Below, piece by piece: positions 12,018 to 24,273 of a stretch of DNA of 64,000 nucleotides. Position 1 is the first letter of the stretch. Every line of letters starts with the position of its first letter. Origin of the DNA: Chimonanthus salicifolius. Taxonomy: Eukaryota; Streptophyta; Magnoliopsida; Laurales; Calycanthaceae. The notes under the pieces were generated by a model that saw nothing but the letters and a program-made list of their open reading frames with translations, was not told the origin of the DNA and searched no databases. Both the position numbers and the translations under genes were made by a program. The stretch spans positions 62,555,195-62,619,194 of the forward strand of contig CM023540.1 of NCBI GenBank assembly GCA_013350335.1, written 5' to 3'.

Positions 12018-12421
12018 GAAACGAGAAGGTTGAATCTTTCAGAGTAAGATTGAGACGGTATCATGTCTCATTGACAGATAAGAATCCCAACTGACCGACT
12101 CTTCAGAGTCTGCTGCACGGGGGTCAGATTAGTTTACTCCGTTAGACTCAAACTGAAACATTCAATCTGAGAGCAACACTTGACGAAAAAGGAATGATAG
12201 CAAAGGAAGTACAGTCACAATAATTGGATTTATCAAACATAGCAAATTAGGAGATATTTTCCCTGATATTTCCCAATTGAGAAACAAACACTTGATACTT
12301 AGAAAGTTTTCCCCAAAAATAAAGAAATACAAAGAGTGCTTACTTGGCAATTTCCCCTTAATGTGAAAACACAACTTTATGAAGGAGCTAAGTCAATGAT
12401 GTTTTCAATGACTCAGGAAAA
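12018..12421 (+). other. Untranslated leader between PBS and gag
   Basis: No convincing ORF. It shares blocks with the leaders at 44293-44891 and 57168-57761, including AAGAATCCCAACTGACCGAC, TGAGAGCAACACTTGACG and short A-rich GGATTTATCAAACATAGC segments. The minus-strand ORF at 12162-12374 is noise. Confidence 0.75.
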
Positions 12422-13500
12422 ATGCCTCCGAGAAGAAGAAAGACCCGACAAAACCCAAACGGGGATGAATAGGAGGTACAACAACCTCAACATGAGAAGG
12501 AACAAAATAGCGTGAATATACCTGTGGTGTCTCCCGAACTACAAAACTTGGTTCAAGCGGTGGTCACTTCTGTTCTTCAACAGCATCTGAACGAAAATAC
12601 GACCACCAGCGACGCCAATGACAGGAGGATGGTCAGGGATTTCCAGCAGCAGCCCTCCCCTTACTTTAAAGGGAAAGAAGGGCCTGTCAGAGCAAAAAAC
12701 TAGTTGAAGAAAATTACTCAGATCCTGACCCTACTTAAGATCTTGAGTCATGAAGACAAGATATTGCTGGCTACATCACAACTGATTGATGATGCCGGTA
12801 AATGGTGGGAGGTGATAGGGAAACAGCGAGCGCTCATTCCTGAAAGGGAAAGGACTGCAATGGCATGGGAGCAGTTCTCAGCTACATTTTTGGACCATTA
12901 CTTCCCCAAGGAGGAGAAGGAGCGCCTCCCAAGCGTTCCTATCTTTGGTGCAAGGCACCATGACGGTGGCAGAGTACCATCAGGAGTTCCTCAGTCTGTC
13001 CTGTTATGCCCTATATATGACGGATACAGAGTACCGAAGGGCTAGTAAGTTTGAGTGGGACCTTCGACCGAGCATTCGGGCCAAGGTAACCATCTTCAAG
13101 GTAGCTACACTGGCAGAGGTGGTCAGCAGGGCCACTATAGCTGTGCAAGAAATGGCCGAGACAGTGCGGTTTACGGACAACCGCCGAGGTCAGAGTCGGG
13201 GAGGTACATTTCATCCCAACAACAGGTTTCGACCTAACATTGGGAGACCCTCACATTCCACTAGGTCAACAGGGGGCTTTCGTCCCAACCAACCCTCCCC
13301 ATCGGCATTAGTTTCTCAGGTTCCCCGGGGTGTGAACAACTGTTTCTATTGTGACCAACCGAGCCATTTCAAGAGGGAATGCCCATAGCTTAGCAGTCCC
13401 TCTCATTCCTAGAGGTTCATTTCGCCCACCAGCCAGACCAACTCATTCACGAGGAGGCAGGGCATACAGTCAGGCGGGACGGGCGCCTAACCCTACAGGA
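12422..13500 (+). pseudogene. gag: Gag pseudogene with zinc knuckle
   Basis: Structural protein of the retrotransposon particle. It starts with the same MPPRRRKTRQN-type basic N-terminus as E1. Homology runs through the retrotransposon gag domain (about 12640-13110) to a CCHC knuckle near 13338-13385 (CFYCDQ...HFKREC). Breaks: TAG at 12470, TAG at 12701-12703 where E1 has TGG, a frame change near 12930, and TAG at 13386 where E1 has CAG. Coding similarity ends near 13500, where the sequence jumps into the middle of a B-type LTR (GGGTCTTGGTATCTTC). Protease and pol of this copy are missing. Confidence 0.9.
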
Positions 13501-15239
13501 TCTTTAAAGGGTCTTGGTATCTTCTAAATATATGACCAATTGGGAGTTTCTAAAAGAGAGGCAACATAAGGGGCGCACAGCATTACACAAATCAAAGAAG
13601 AATTGACGCTGGTTTGCACATTCGCAAGAAGGTGTTCTTGGTTAAAGATCAAGGAGAAGATTGGAAGAGCAAGAACAAGCGTAGGAAAACCGGAGGAGTC
13701 GCGGAACTGGGAAGTAGTTTGATAATTTTGTTTAAGATAAGGAACCATAGGGTTCGGCCATGGTGTATGGCCGAACCCCATGGAAGAAAATTAGGGAACG
13801 ATTATGGTAATTTGATGGAAAGAATGGACCATAGGGTTCGGCCATGGTGCATGGCCGAACCCCATGGAAAGACATGGTCTAATTTATAGGTTTGAGGGAT
13901 GAAAACCATGCAATGTAATAAAGATGTTAAAGGGTTTTAATGGATGTTTTTGGTAAAGAACCTTAGACCATGGGTTCGGCCATGGAGTATGGCGGAACCC
14001 CATAAATAATTATGGAATTATGTTCATGTATTTTAGATCATAGAAAATGATGGGAAAGGTTACTTATGAATTAATTTAAATGGATGGAAGGTTTGATGGT
14101 TTTAGATGCAATTAGATCATGAAAACCATGGGACGAATATCAATGATTTTTTAAAGAGAAGACCATGAGCCATAGGGTTTGGCCATGGTGTATGGCCGAA
14201 CCCCATGGAGGATGGTTATTAAATTAGAAAGTTTCTAATGATGGACTTTTGGATAAAAAAGGAAAGAACCTTGATTTATGGATTCAAGAGTGGGAATTGA
14301 TATAATTAGAAAGTTAGACATCATAGGGTTCGGCCATGGTGTATGGCCGAACCCCGTGATGTAATTTTTAATGGGTCGCTCATTGGTGATCATGTTTGGA
14401 TTAAGGAATCGGTTATGGATCATTTTAAAGGGTTATTTGGAGTTTTATACATGTTTAAATAAATGAATGGACCTATGTTTTGGAACCTAAACATAAGTTG
14501 TTGGAGGTAATGGCAATATTGTAATATAGGCTAAAATCCAAAGATCATGGGTTCGGCCATGGTGTATGGCCGAACCCCATGAGGAATGTTTTGGTTATGG
14601 ATTTGAACAATGGCAATGATGTAAATAAGTGTGAAAATGATAGACCATGGGTTCGGCCATGGTGTATGGCCGAACCCATGGGGAATAATATATGGTTTTA
14701 ATGAATGAAGGTTAGAATAATGGAATGGTAGCCATGGATGGCAATATTGTAAATAAGTAAAATTAATAGACCATGGGTTCAGCCATGGTGTGTGACCGAA
14801 CCCCATGGGGAAGGTGTGATGGATTTAGGGTTTATATGTTTTCAATGAATAAAATGGGTAGCCATAGATTAAGCAATGGCATGGATGTAATAAAGGGTGA
14901 AAGTGATGGATCATGGGTTCGGCCATGGTGTATGGCTGAACCCCATGAGGAATGTTTTATGGACTTAAGACATTTTTGTAAATCAAATGGGACATGATTT
15001 TAATTGATTGATATATTATAAGGTAACAGGATCTCACAAGGTGTGTACGATCGTGAGTGGTTACGGGACGAAAACGCAAGGACACGTAGTGGTCTTTGGT
15101 AGGATTCCACCTCTTTGAAACCATGGGTTTATGTACAATGTTTTTATCTGATTTTGATATATGATGAATTTATGCGGTAAATGATATGTTTTAGTTATGA
15201 AGTTTTAATGCTATGTTTACAATATAAAATAGCATGTGT
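13501..15239 (+). repeat. Subfamily B LTR, 5'-truncated, first part
   Basis: Joined directly to gag at about 13500 with no LTR start. It begins in the leader segment with AGAGGCAACATAAGGGGCG, homologous to 24385-24470, passes the donor region near 13700 (GGGAAGTA, GT lost) and carries a hairpin array. It is interrupted at 15240 by another LTR and resumes at 18351. The abrupt start points to illegitimate recombination or deletion rather than an ordinary insertion. Confidence 0.8.
13745..14950. repeat. Hairpin array, about ten hairpins, best preserved in the window
   Basis: Hairpins at about 13750, 13838, 13973, 14175, 14328, 14548, 14648, 14774 and 14918. Most have arms ATGGGGTTCGGCCAT and ATGGCCGAACCCCAT around GGTGT. 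The one at 14328 has an extended outer stem CATCA with TGATG. Spacer blocks such as AATGGCAATGATGTAAATAA recur, so the tandem unit is hairpin plus spacer. Confidence 0.9.
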
Positions 15240-18200
15240 TGTAACACCCCGGATTTTCAAGTTATTAATATATATGAAAATTACCCATTTAATTTGTGAA
15301 TGATCAGATATGGACCTTATACGGGTAAAGTGTTGGGTCATTGCCCAATTAAGACCCAACGGATTGTGGAATTGGTTTCAATAAAATTAAATGGAGCCGA
15401 ATTAAATTAGCAATGCAATATAAGTAGGGGACGGTTTGGATGAGGTTGACACACACGCATACATGCTAGATTTTCTCTCAGAAAATCTAGGAGTATGGTC
15501 GCACAAGGATAGTCTTAAATGGGTAACACGCATAAAAGATAATCCAAATAAAGATTGCTTATGGCCGTGTGTGACATTGCGTATCTAAGATATGCGCATG
15601 TGTTAAAAAATTTTAAAGAGGGTCTTTCTTGATTAAAAACGGCACTAAGGCAATGGCTAAAAAGAAGGGGCGCATGGCACCTTCTAAGTTGGGACCAATG
15701 GGAGATTAATTAAGGCAACAAGAGGGGCGCACGGCATAAGGACAATTGCTATCTTAGAGAGACAAAGGAGCACATGGCAATGGCTAATTTAAAGGGTCTT
15801 GGTACCTTCTAAGATAGGACAATTGGATTTATAAAAGAGAGCCAACAAAAGGGGCGCACGGTAATACACACTTATAGCCGAATTGTCCCTCTCTCTCAAG
15901 TCTCATTCACGGCATAACAAGAGAAGGAGAGGGCAGCCAGCAAGTGAGAAAGATCAAGAAGAGGCTTAGGAAGAAAAGGATCGGAAGAACCAATCAGATC
16001 AAAGGAAAACCGAAGGAGTCGCGGAACCGGTTAGTATTTAATAATTTGTTTAAAAGAAAGGAACCATAGGGTTCGGCCATGGTGTATGGCCGTTCCCCAT
16101 GGAAGAAAATTGAGGGATGAATGATGAAGTTTTAATGGAAGGTTATTGGTTAATTTTAAGGGATGAAACCATGGAAGAAATGGTTTAATTTATGGGTTTT
16201 TGAGTGATGAAAACCATGGAATATTGTGATGATGTTAAAGGGTTTAAAATGGATAAGAATCATGGATCATGGGTTCGGCCATGGTGTATGGCCGAACCCC
16301 ATGGAAAAATATAGATGGACTTATTTTGGTGATTAATTAAATGGAGATCTTGGAGATGATGGCAAAGTCGTAAATATAGGTCAAAATGAAAGATCATGGG
16401 TTCGGCCATGGTGTATGGCCAAACCCCATGAGGTCTCTTTTTATGGACTTTATTGGTTAAGGAATTTATATGGGTCTAATGATTTTTAAAGAGAGGATTA
16501 TGAACTATAGGGTTCGGCCATGGTGTATCGCCGAACCCCATGGAGAATGGTTATTATTTTAGAAAGAAATTAATGATGGACTTTTGGACCAAAAAGGGAA
16601 GGAACCTTGATTATGGATTCAAGGATGGTAATTACTATAAATAGAAAATTAGACATCATAGGGTTTAGCCATGGTGTATGGCCGAACCCCATGAAGTAAT
16701 TTTTAATGGGTCCCTCATTGGTGGATCATGTTTGAATTAAGGAATCGGTTATGGGTCATGTATGGACCTAATATGATTAAAGGAATGGCAAAAATGTTTT
16801 TATGGACTAAGTGTTTAAATAAATTAACTTAGGGATTTGTATAAGTGGCAAAGAAGTAAATAAGAGGGAAAGTGATAGACCATGGGTTCGGCCATGGTGT
16901 ATGGCCAAACCCCATGGGGAATGATATATGGTTTTAATGAATGAAGGGTTAAAATAATGGAATGGTAGCCATGGATGGCAAAATTGTAAATAAGTAAAAT
17001 TAATAGACCATGGGTTCGGCCATGGTGTGTGGCCGAACCCCATGGGGAAGGTTTGACGGACTTAGGGTTTATGTATGTTGGATTAAATAAAATGGACAAC
17101 CATAGATTAAGCAATGGTATGGATGTAATAAAGGGTGAAAGTGAAGGATCATGAGTTCGGCCATGGTGTATGGCCAAACCCCATGAGGAATGATTTATGG
17201 ACTTAAACATAATGTTAAATCAAATGGGACATGGTTTTAATTTATTGCTATATTATAAGGTAACGGAACCTCACAAGGTGTGTACGATCGTGAGCGGTTA
17301 CCGGACGAAAGCGCAAGGACACGTAGTGGTCTTTGCTAAGATTCCACCTCTTTGAAACCATGGGTTTATGTACATTGTTTTTATCTTATTTGATGAATTT
17401 ATATTGAGAAAGATATGTTTCAAATGCGAGGTTTTAATGCTATGTTTATTATATAAAATAGCATGTGCTTCATTGTGAAAAAAATGTGTTTCAAATGTGA
17501 TGTTTTAATGCTATGTTTATTATATAAAATAGCATGTGTTTCATTGGCATCTCATGCATGGCATGGGGTGAAGGATATGTAACCTGGAGGGGCCACACTC
17601 CGTCGAAGCGTCCGAAAAACCTATGTGGGATACCTTGATGTGCTTTTCCATTAGGAAGAAATCGGAGGGGCCACACTCCGTCGGGGCATCCGAAAGACCT
17701 GTGTGGGGGTACTTATATGTACTTGTGATGGATGGGACTCATTGCATTTGACATCATGACATGGCATGGTTTATATGGTTTTTGGACTTTATGTTATTAT
17801 ATGCATGTTTTGTACTAACCATGTGTTAGCCCTAATTGGAATACCTATTGGGCACGTCGTTCTAACGCCCTACTTCTACCCTAGTGGATGACACAGGAAA
17901 CCAGGTGAACGATGAACGCGAAAAGGGTCAAGCATAGGAGCCTGGATGTTTTTAATTTATATTTTGATTAAGTTACTTAAGGACTTGTATTTGAGTAACT
18001 AGACTTCGGACATGTAATAACTTAGATGGTTTGCTATGGTTGGAGGTTTATTTGGATAATTACGTTATGATAATTATGATTAAGGACTTGATGTACTTTG
18101 CTATCTGAGATAGAATAGAACTAGATTCTATTATGATTCCGCATGTTATGATTTTAATTCCGCATGTTTATATTGTTATGTGTGAACCATTTTCATGGAC

Positions 18201-18350
18201 TTAGTCCATGCACACATAGGGTTGGCCAGTTAAGGGTTCGGACTTAGCTCGCATCGTGACGTCCCGATCTTGCTCACTTATGTTATTTAAAAAAAAAAAA
18301 TAGACACTGATTTTCAGAAAGCATGGAGTGAAAAAGGGCAGGGCGTTACA
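15240..18350 (+). repeat. Solo LTR, subfamily B, 3.1 kb
   Basis: Complete LTR from TGTAACACCCCGG to GGGCGTTACA with no internal region. Flanks are ATGTG and TGTGT, sharing TGTG; the uninterrupted target CATGTGTTTCATT is visible at 17523-17537. It splits the host LTR 13501-19206 precisely. Contents: TATA-like TATAAGTA at 15419-15426, hairpin GATTTTCT with AGAAAATC near 15463, pyrimidine-rich leader, donor-like GGTTAGTA near 16033, nine hairpins (16065-17185), a 71-bp imperfect duplication (about 17414-17540), minisatellite (17580-17710) and acceptor block near 17870. Confidence 0.9.
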
Positions 18351-19206
18351 TGTGTTTCATTAGCATCTCATGCATGGCATGGGGTGAAGGATATGTAACT
18401 GGAGGGGCCACAATCCATCGGGGCGTCCGAAAAACCAATGTGGGGTACCTTGATGGTGAGAATCCCATCAAGAAGAAATCGGAGGGGCCACACTCCGTCA
18501 GAGCGTCCGAAAGACCTATGTGGGGTTACCTTGATGATGAGAATTCCATCAAGAGGATACATGTGTTTACGATGGGTGGGACTCATTGCATACTACACAT
18601 GTCATGGCATTGTTTTTATATGGATTTATCATTATGTTATTTGCATGTTTTGTACTAACCATGAGTTAGCCCTAATTGGAATACCTACTGGGTGTGTTAT
18701 TCTAACGCCCTACATCTACCCCAGTGGATGATACATGAAACGAGGGGAACGATGAACGCGGAAAGGGCCAAGCATAGGAGCTTTGATGCTTTTAGTTTTT
18801 ATTTTGATTAAGTTACTTATGAAATTGTAATTTGAGTAACTAGACTTTGGGCATGTAATAATTTAGATAATTTGCTATGGTTGGATGTTTATTTGGATAA
18901 TTATGTTATATTAATTATGATTAAAGACTTGACGTACTTTGCTATCTAAAATGGAATAGAAATAAGTTCTATTATAATTCCGTAGTTATGATTTTAATCT
19001 GCATGTTTATATTGTTATATGTGAACCGTTTCCATAGACTTAGTCCATGCACACGTAGGGTTGGCCAGTTAAGGGTCGGACTTTAGAAGTTCGGACTTAC
19101 CTCGCGTCGTAACGTCCCGCTCTCTATCACTCTCTGTTTATAAAAAAAAACAAATAGACTCTGGTTTTCAGAAAGCTAAGCGAGTGAAAAAGGGCGGGGC
19201 GTTACA
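18351..19206 (+). repeat. 3' part of interrupted subfamily B LTR
   Basis: Continues 13501-15239 after the solo LTR. It holds two minisatellite units with CCACACTCCGTCAGAGCG (18400-18550), the CTAACGCCCTACATCTACC acceptor block near 18700 and the LTR end GGCGGGGCGTTACA at 19206. No PBS follows. ORFs at 18350-18731 on either strand are minisatellite translation. Confidence 0.8.
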
Positions 19207-19429
19207 TTGAATTATGTCGATGTATGAATGGGAACCACTTAAAGATCAAACCATATGGGTATGATACAATTTAAAGGAAAATAAGGAACCATAGGATTCG
19301 GCCTCGTTGTATGGCCGAACCCCATGGAAGAGTATTTGATGATCACGGAAGACTTAAATGAAGTCATGTGGATGGACTTGGAGTTGTAAATAAAGATCCA
19401 AGGATATGATATAAACTTTTCCATGGACG
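19207..19429 (+). repeat. Small internal LTR fragment with one hairpin
   Basis: Plus-oriented LTR-middle sequence with one hairpin at about 19296-19325 (one arm GATTCGGCCTC is mutated). It has no LTR terminus of its own. The other part of this LTR is not identified with certainty. Confidence 0.6.
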
Positions 19430-22400
19430 TGTAACGCCCCACCCTTTTTCACTCGCTTTCCAGAAATCAGAGTCTATTTTTTTTTTTTTAAAAGAGTGAT
19501 AGAGAGCGGGACGTCATGATGCGAGCTAAGTTTAAACTTCTAAAGTCCGACCCTTAACTGGCCAACCCTATGTGTGCATGGACTAAGTCCATGAAAACGG
19601 TTCTCACATAACAATACAAACATGAGGATTAAAAATCATAACTGCGGAATTATAATAGAACCTAATTTTATTCCATTTTAGATAGCAAAGTACTTCAAGT
19701 CTTTAATCATAATTAAACTTAACTTAAAATATCCAACAAACCATTCAGACCATATCAAAGTTATTTAAGTTATTACATGCCGAATTCTAGATACTCAAAT
19801 TACAAATCCATGAGTATCTTAAGCAAATAAAAACTAAAAGCATCCAAGCTCCTATGCTTGGCCCTTTTCGCGTTCATCGTTCGCCTTGTTTCCTGTATCA
19901 TCCACTAGGGTAGAAGTAGGGCGTTAGAACAACGCGCCCAGTAGGTATTCCATTTAGGGTCTACACATGGTTAGTGTAAATCATATATAATAACATAAAG
20001 TCAAAACCATATAAAACAATGCCATGTCATGATGTCAAATGCAATGAGTCCCACCCATCACAAGGACAAATAACCTCTTGATGGAATTCTCATCATCAAG
20101 GTACCCCCACAGAGGTCTTTCCGACGCCCCGACGGAGTGTGGCCCCTCCGGTTACTTCTTGATGGGAAATGCACATCAAGGTATCCCCACATTGGTCTTT
20201 CGGACGCCCCGACGGAGTGTGGCCCCTCCGGTTACATATCTTTCACCCCATGCCATGCATGAGATGCTAATGAAACAAATGTTATTTTATATTGTAAACA
20301 TAGCATTAAAACTCACATTTGAAACATATCTTTTACAACGTAAATTCATCAAAATAAGATAAAAACATTGTACATAAACCCATGTTTTCAAAGTGGTAGA
20401 ATCCTACCAAAGATCACTAACGTGTCCTTGCTTCTTAATCCGGAAACCGCTCACGATCGCGCACCGTTTGTGAGGTCCCGTCACCTTGTTACATATAAAC
20501 AAGTCAATCCCATGTTCCATTTACTTTAACATTAGGTCTAAGTCCATAAACATAATCTTGTGGGGTTCGGCCATACACTATAGCCGAACCTCGCCCACTT
20601 GAATTTGGTCCCTCTTTGGATTTAACCAAAATAACCTAAGTCCACCAAATACAACTTTGTGGGGTTTAGCCACACACTATGGCCGAACCTCACCTATTTG
20701 GATTTTAATCCATCCTTTGAGTTCTTTGATCTTTTAACTTAAGTCCAATCACACAATCCATTAATCTAATTATTCATACATTAACCATCTAACATACATA
20801 ACACCCTAAGTCCATAAAATTCCTTAGTGGGGTTCGACCATACAACATGGCCGAACCTCACCATCTTTTTCACCTATTTACATCTTTGCCATTGTTTCCA
20901 TCCATAGCTATTTACCTTGCTTATTTACATAAGCCTTATGTTCCAAAAATGATCACACATAGTTCTTTAATCCAAATACATGATCCATGGGGTTCGGCTA
21001 TACACCATGGCCGAACCCTATGGTCCTTTAATTTCCCTTTTCCATTCTTTCCTTACATGATAATCACATATTTAAGTTACCCATACTTGGGTCCATATCT
21101 GATCCATACACCTAGTTACATAAATGGTTCATCAAATCAAGATATAACACCAAATGACCCATTTAAAAATGGTTCATGGGGTTCGGCCTTACACCATGGC
21201 CGAACCCATGATGTCCCATTTTCCCATCTTCTCCTTTAATTATTTACAATCTTTAATCCATAATACAAGTCCCTCCATGAGAATTTTAATAATAACCTTA
21301 GGTCATCCTTTACAATCCCAAAGTCCATCAACACAACTTCCATTTTAAACCTTTTAACATTATCAACATTCATCTATGATTTTCCATCCTTTAAATCCAT
21401 TATAATTCACTAATATCCTTTCCATGAGGTTTGGCCATACAACATGGCCGAACCCTATGGTTTATTACTTCCACTTGAAAATCATTTAGACCCATATAAA
21501 TTCCTTAATAATTTTTCCATGGGGTCCGGCCATACATCATGGCCGAACCCTATGGTTCATCATTAAGTCTTTAGCCATAATAAAATTAGGGTTCGGCCAT
21601 GTCCTTAACCAAATATCCATTTTAAACCCTTTTAATACATTCATAAATAACCTTTCCCATGGGGTTTGGCCATACAACATGGCCGAACCCTATGATTCAT
21701 CTTTTTCTCCCATAAATCAAATAACCAATGTCCTTCCATGGGGTTCGGCCACCTATGGTTCATGCTTCCATTAAATTACTATATTCATCCCCCAATTTTC
21801 TTCCATGGGGTTCGGCCATACACCATGGCTGAACCCTATGGTTCCTTTCTTTAAACAAAATTATCAAAATACTTACCGGTTCCGCGACTCCTCCGATTTT
21901 CCTTCGCTCCAACTTGTTCTTCCGATCCTTTCCTTCCTTAGCCTCTTTTGTATGTATTCCTCTTTCTACTTGATCTTTCACACATCTGCCTGCCCTCTTC
22001 TTCTCTGCACACTGCTGAGAACACCTTATTGCCAGAGCACACAACGTCAAGCCCTCCTTGATTTTTGTATGCCGTGGGCCCCTGTTGCCTCTCTTTTATA
22101 AAATTTCCACTCAGTCCTATCTTGCTGAAATAGCAAGTCATGATTTCAGCCGTGTGCATAAGATTGAAATTGTTATTCCTTAGTGTCATTTTTAATCAAA
22201 GGAAAGGACACCTTTCAGCGCATCATCATGGATGCGCATATCTCACACACGGCCTAAGCAATCTATATTTAACTTTAGACATCTTCTTTATTTGGATTAG
22301 GCAATCGGATGTCATTGCCTAATCCAACTCATTAGACGTGTTGCCCATTTTAGGACTATCTTTGTTCGGCTATAACTCCTTGATTTTCTGAGAGAAAATC

Positions 22401-22633
22401 TAGCCTTTGTGGTGTATGCGTGTGTGTCATCCTCATCCAGACAATCCCTTATTTATAGACATATTGCATTACCATTTTAATTCAGCCCCATTTAATTTAA
22501 ATTGAACCTTATACGATAATCGTTGGGTCCTAATTGGGCCATTGACCCAATGCCTTACCCATCTAAGGTTCATATCTGTTAATTCACAATTAAAATGGCA
22601 AATTCCGTAAATATTGATAACATGGAATTCCGA
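19430..22633 (-). repeat. Subfamily B LTR, minus orientation, lacking its terminal ~9 bp
   Basis: Begins with TGTAACGCCCCACCC (reverse of the LTR 3' end) and ends at 22633 with GGAATTCCGA, where the intact sibling at 35525 has AGTGTTACA after the same bases. The next LTR starts immediately. On the minus strand it has TATAAATA (22450-22457 reversed), the 15-bp stem-loop at 22291-22326, donor CCGGTAAGTATT near 21880, a hairpin array (21845-20560), minisatellite (20240-20080) and acceptor block near 19910. Confidence 0.8.
20560..21845. repeat. Hairpin array in minus-strand LTR B
   Basis: About nine hairpins, such as those near 20567, 20655, 20830, 20988, 21180, 21430, 21530, 21665 and 21808. 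Outer stems vary (GTGG with CCTCGC, CATGG with CTATGG); some are decayed. Confidence 0.85.
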
Positions 22634-23565
22634 TGTAACGCCTCACCCCTTTTTCACTCGCCGAAAATCAGAGTCTATTTTCTTTTTTTTTGAAAAAAAA
22701 AAAGAGTGACAAAGAGCGCGGGACGTCACGACGCGAGTTATGTCCGAGCTTCCAAAACTCGGCCCTTAATTGGCCAACCCTACGTGTGCGTGGAACTAAG
22801 CCACGAAGAATGATTCACACATAGAAAGTAAGCTTGCGGAATGTAAACTTAATGCGGAAATTATAATAGAGTCTATCCTACCAATTATTAAATAGCAAGG
22901 AAGTACATCACTTAATTAATAAATACCTTAACTTAAAATGTCCAAATGAAAGTCCAAACCATAGCAAGTAGTCTAAATTATTACAGTCCAACAAGCTAAG
23001 CTATTCAAATTACATTTCCATAAATAAAACTTAAATAAATAAACTAGCTCCTCCAAGGTCCTACGCTTGGCTCCGATCATGTCCATCGTCTTGTCCGTTT
23101 CCTGTGTCATCACCTAAGGTGGAGGTAGGGCGTTAGACAATGCCCCCAGTTGGTACTCTGAGTAGGGTTAACACATAGATTAGTATAACAAAAACACATA
23201 GATATAAATAATATCAAAACCATGCAAGTCAATGCCATGCCATGGGTGTCATATGCCATGAGTCCCACCCATCATCCATGTCACCATCACATAGTATCCT
23301 CTTGATGGAAAAATCCTCATCAAGGTATCACAATCACATAGTATCTCTCTTGATGGAAAAGCCTCATCAAGGTATCACAATCACAAAGTATCCCTCTGGA
23401 TGGAAAATCCTCATCAAGGCATCATAATCACAAAGTACCCTCTTAATGGAAAATGCGCATCAAGGTATCCCCACATTTGTTTATCGGTCGCCCCGATGGA
23501 GCGTGGACTCTGGTTACATCTCAAACATAGTATCCCTCTTGATGGAAAAGCCTCAGGTGTTGGTC
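22634..23565 (-). repeat. 3' (U5-side) fragment of a minus-strand LTR, probably subfamily C-like
   Basis: Starts with TGTAACGCCTCACCC and carries the A-rich tract, the CTAACGCC acceptor block near 23130, CATCAAGGTATC tandem units (23290-23550) and GGTCGCCCCGATGGAGCG. It stops near 23565, where plus-oriented LTR A leader sequence begins (CTTCATCTCACTCTCTCCC). No U3 is present. Confidence 0.7.
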
Positions 23566-23924
23566 TTCATCTCACTCTCTCCCTCTCTCAAGGCCGATCA
23601 CTCTCTTGGACAAAGGAGAAAAGACTTAAGAGTTTTCTATCTCAAGCCTCTCTCTCTCTCAAACACACACTCTTGGCCGAACCCTCTTCTTGAAGTTTCA
23701 TCTCAAGACCTCTCAAGTTCACGCACTCGGCCAAGGATCAAGGAGGAAGAAAAGGCTAAGGAAGAGGAAGATCAAAGGAACAAGAAGGAGAGAAGAAAAC
23801 CGGAGGAGTCGCGGAACCGGTAAGTACTTAATAGAATTTTGATTAAGTAAGATGGTCAAGGAAAGTGGTCCGGCCATTTCATGGCCGAACCCTAGTCTTA
23901 TTATGGCAAAGGACCTCTTGCATA
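23566..23924 (+). repeat. Subfamily A LTR leader segment with donor site (continues at 31055)
   Basis: Matches 9395-9745: pyrimidine-rich CTCTCTCCCTCTCTCAAGG, purine-rich AGGAACAAGAAGGAG, then GAACCGGTAAGTACTT with the donor GT at 23820-23821, then a first hairpin-like CCGGCCATTTCATGGCCG. It is interrupted by an LTR B insertion at 23925; host sequence resumes at 31055. Confidence 0.75.
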
Positions 23925-24109
23925 TGTAACACTTCGGAATTCCATGTTATCAATATTTACGGAATTTACCATTTTAATTGTGAATTAACGGATATGAACC
24001 TTAGATGGGTAAGGTGTTGGGTTAATGGCCCAATTAGGACCCAACGGTTATGTTATAAAGTCTAATTTAAATTAAATGGGGCTAAATTAAAATGGTATTG
24101 CAATATGTC

Positions 24110-24117
24110 TATAAATA
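24110..24117 (+). promoter_or_regulatory. TATA box of LTR B promoter (predicted)
   Basis: TATAAATA about 185 bp into the LTR, followed about 50 bp later by the conserved stem-loop. Equivalent sites: TATAAGTA at 15419-15426 and reversed TATTTATA at 22450-22457. Conservation between copies supports U3 promoter function. Confidence 0.65.
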
Positions 24118-24235
24118 AGGGATTGTCTGGATGAGGATGACACACATACACCACAAAGGCTAGATTTTCTCTCAGAAAATCAAGGAGTTATAGCCGAACA
24201 AGGATAGTCCTAAAGGGGCAACACTCAAAGATGAG

Positions 24236-24273
24236 TTTGGATTAGGCAATGACATCCGATTGCCTAATCCAAA
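24236..24273 (+). promoter_or_regulatory. Conserved 15-bp stem-loop in LTR B leader
   Basis: TTTGGATTAGGCAAT pairs perfectly with ATTGCCTAATCCAAA around an 8-nt loop GACATCCG. The minus-strand copy at 22291-22328 keeps the loop complement and nearly the whole stem. It lies downstream of the predicted TATA box, so it would be in the RNA leader. Confidence 0.75.

Noticed and set aside
13745..14950. Regularly spaced palindromic repeats resembling a CRISPR array
   Set aside because: Spacers are long, variable and related to each other, the context is plant LTR sequence, and there are no cas genes.
13524..17210. Recurring small ORFs with peptides like MGFGHTPWPNP or MAEPHG, both strands
   Set aside because: They are translations of the hairpin palindrome, which contains ATG on both strands; spacers and frames are not conserved.
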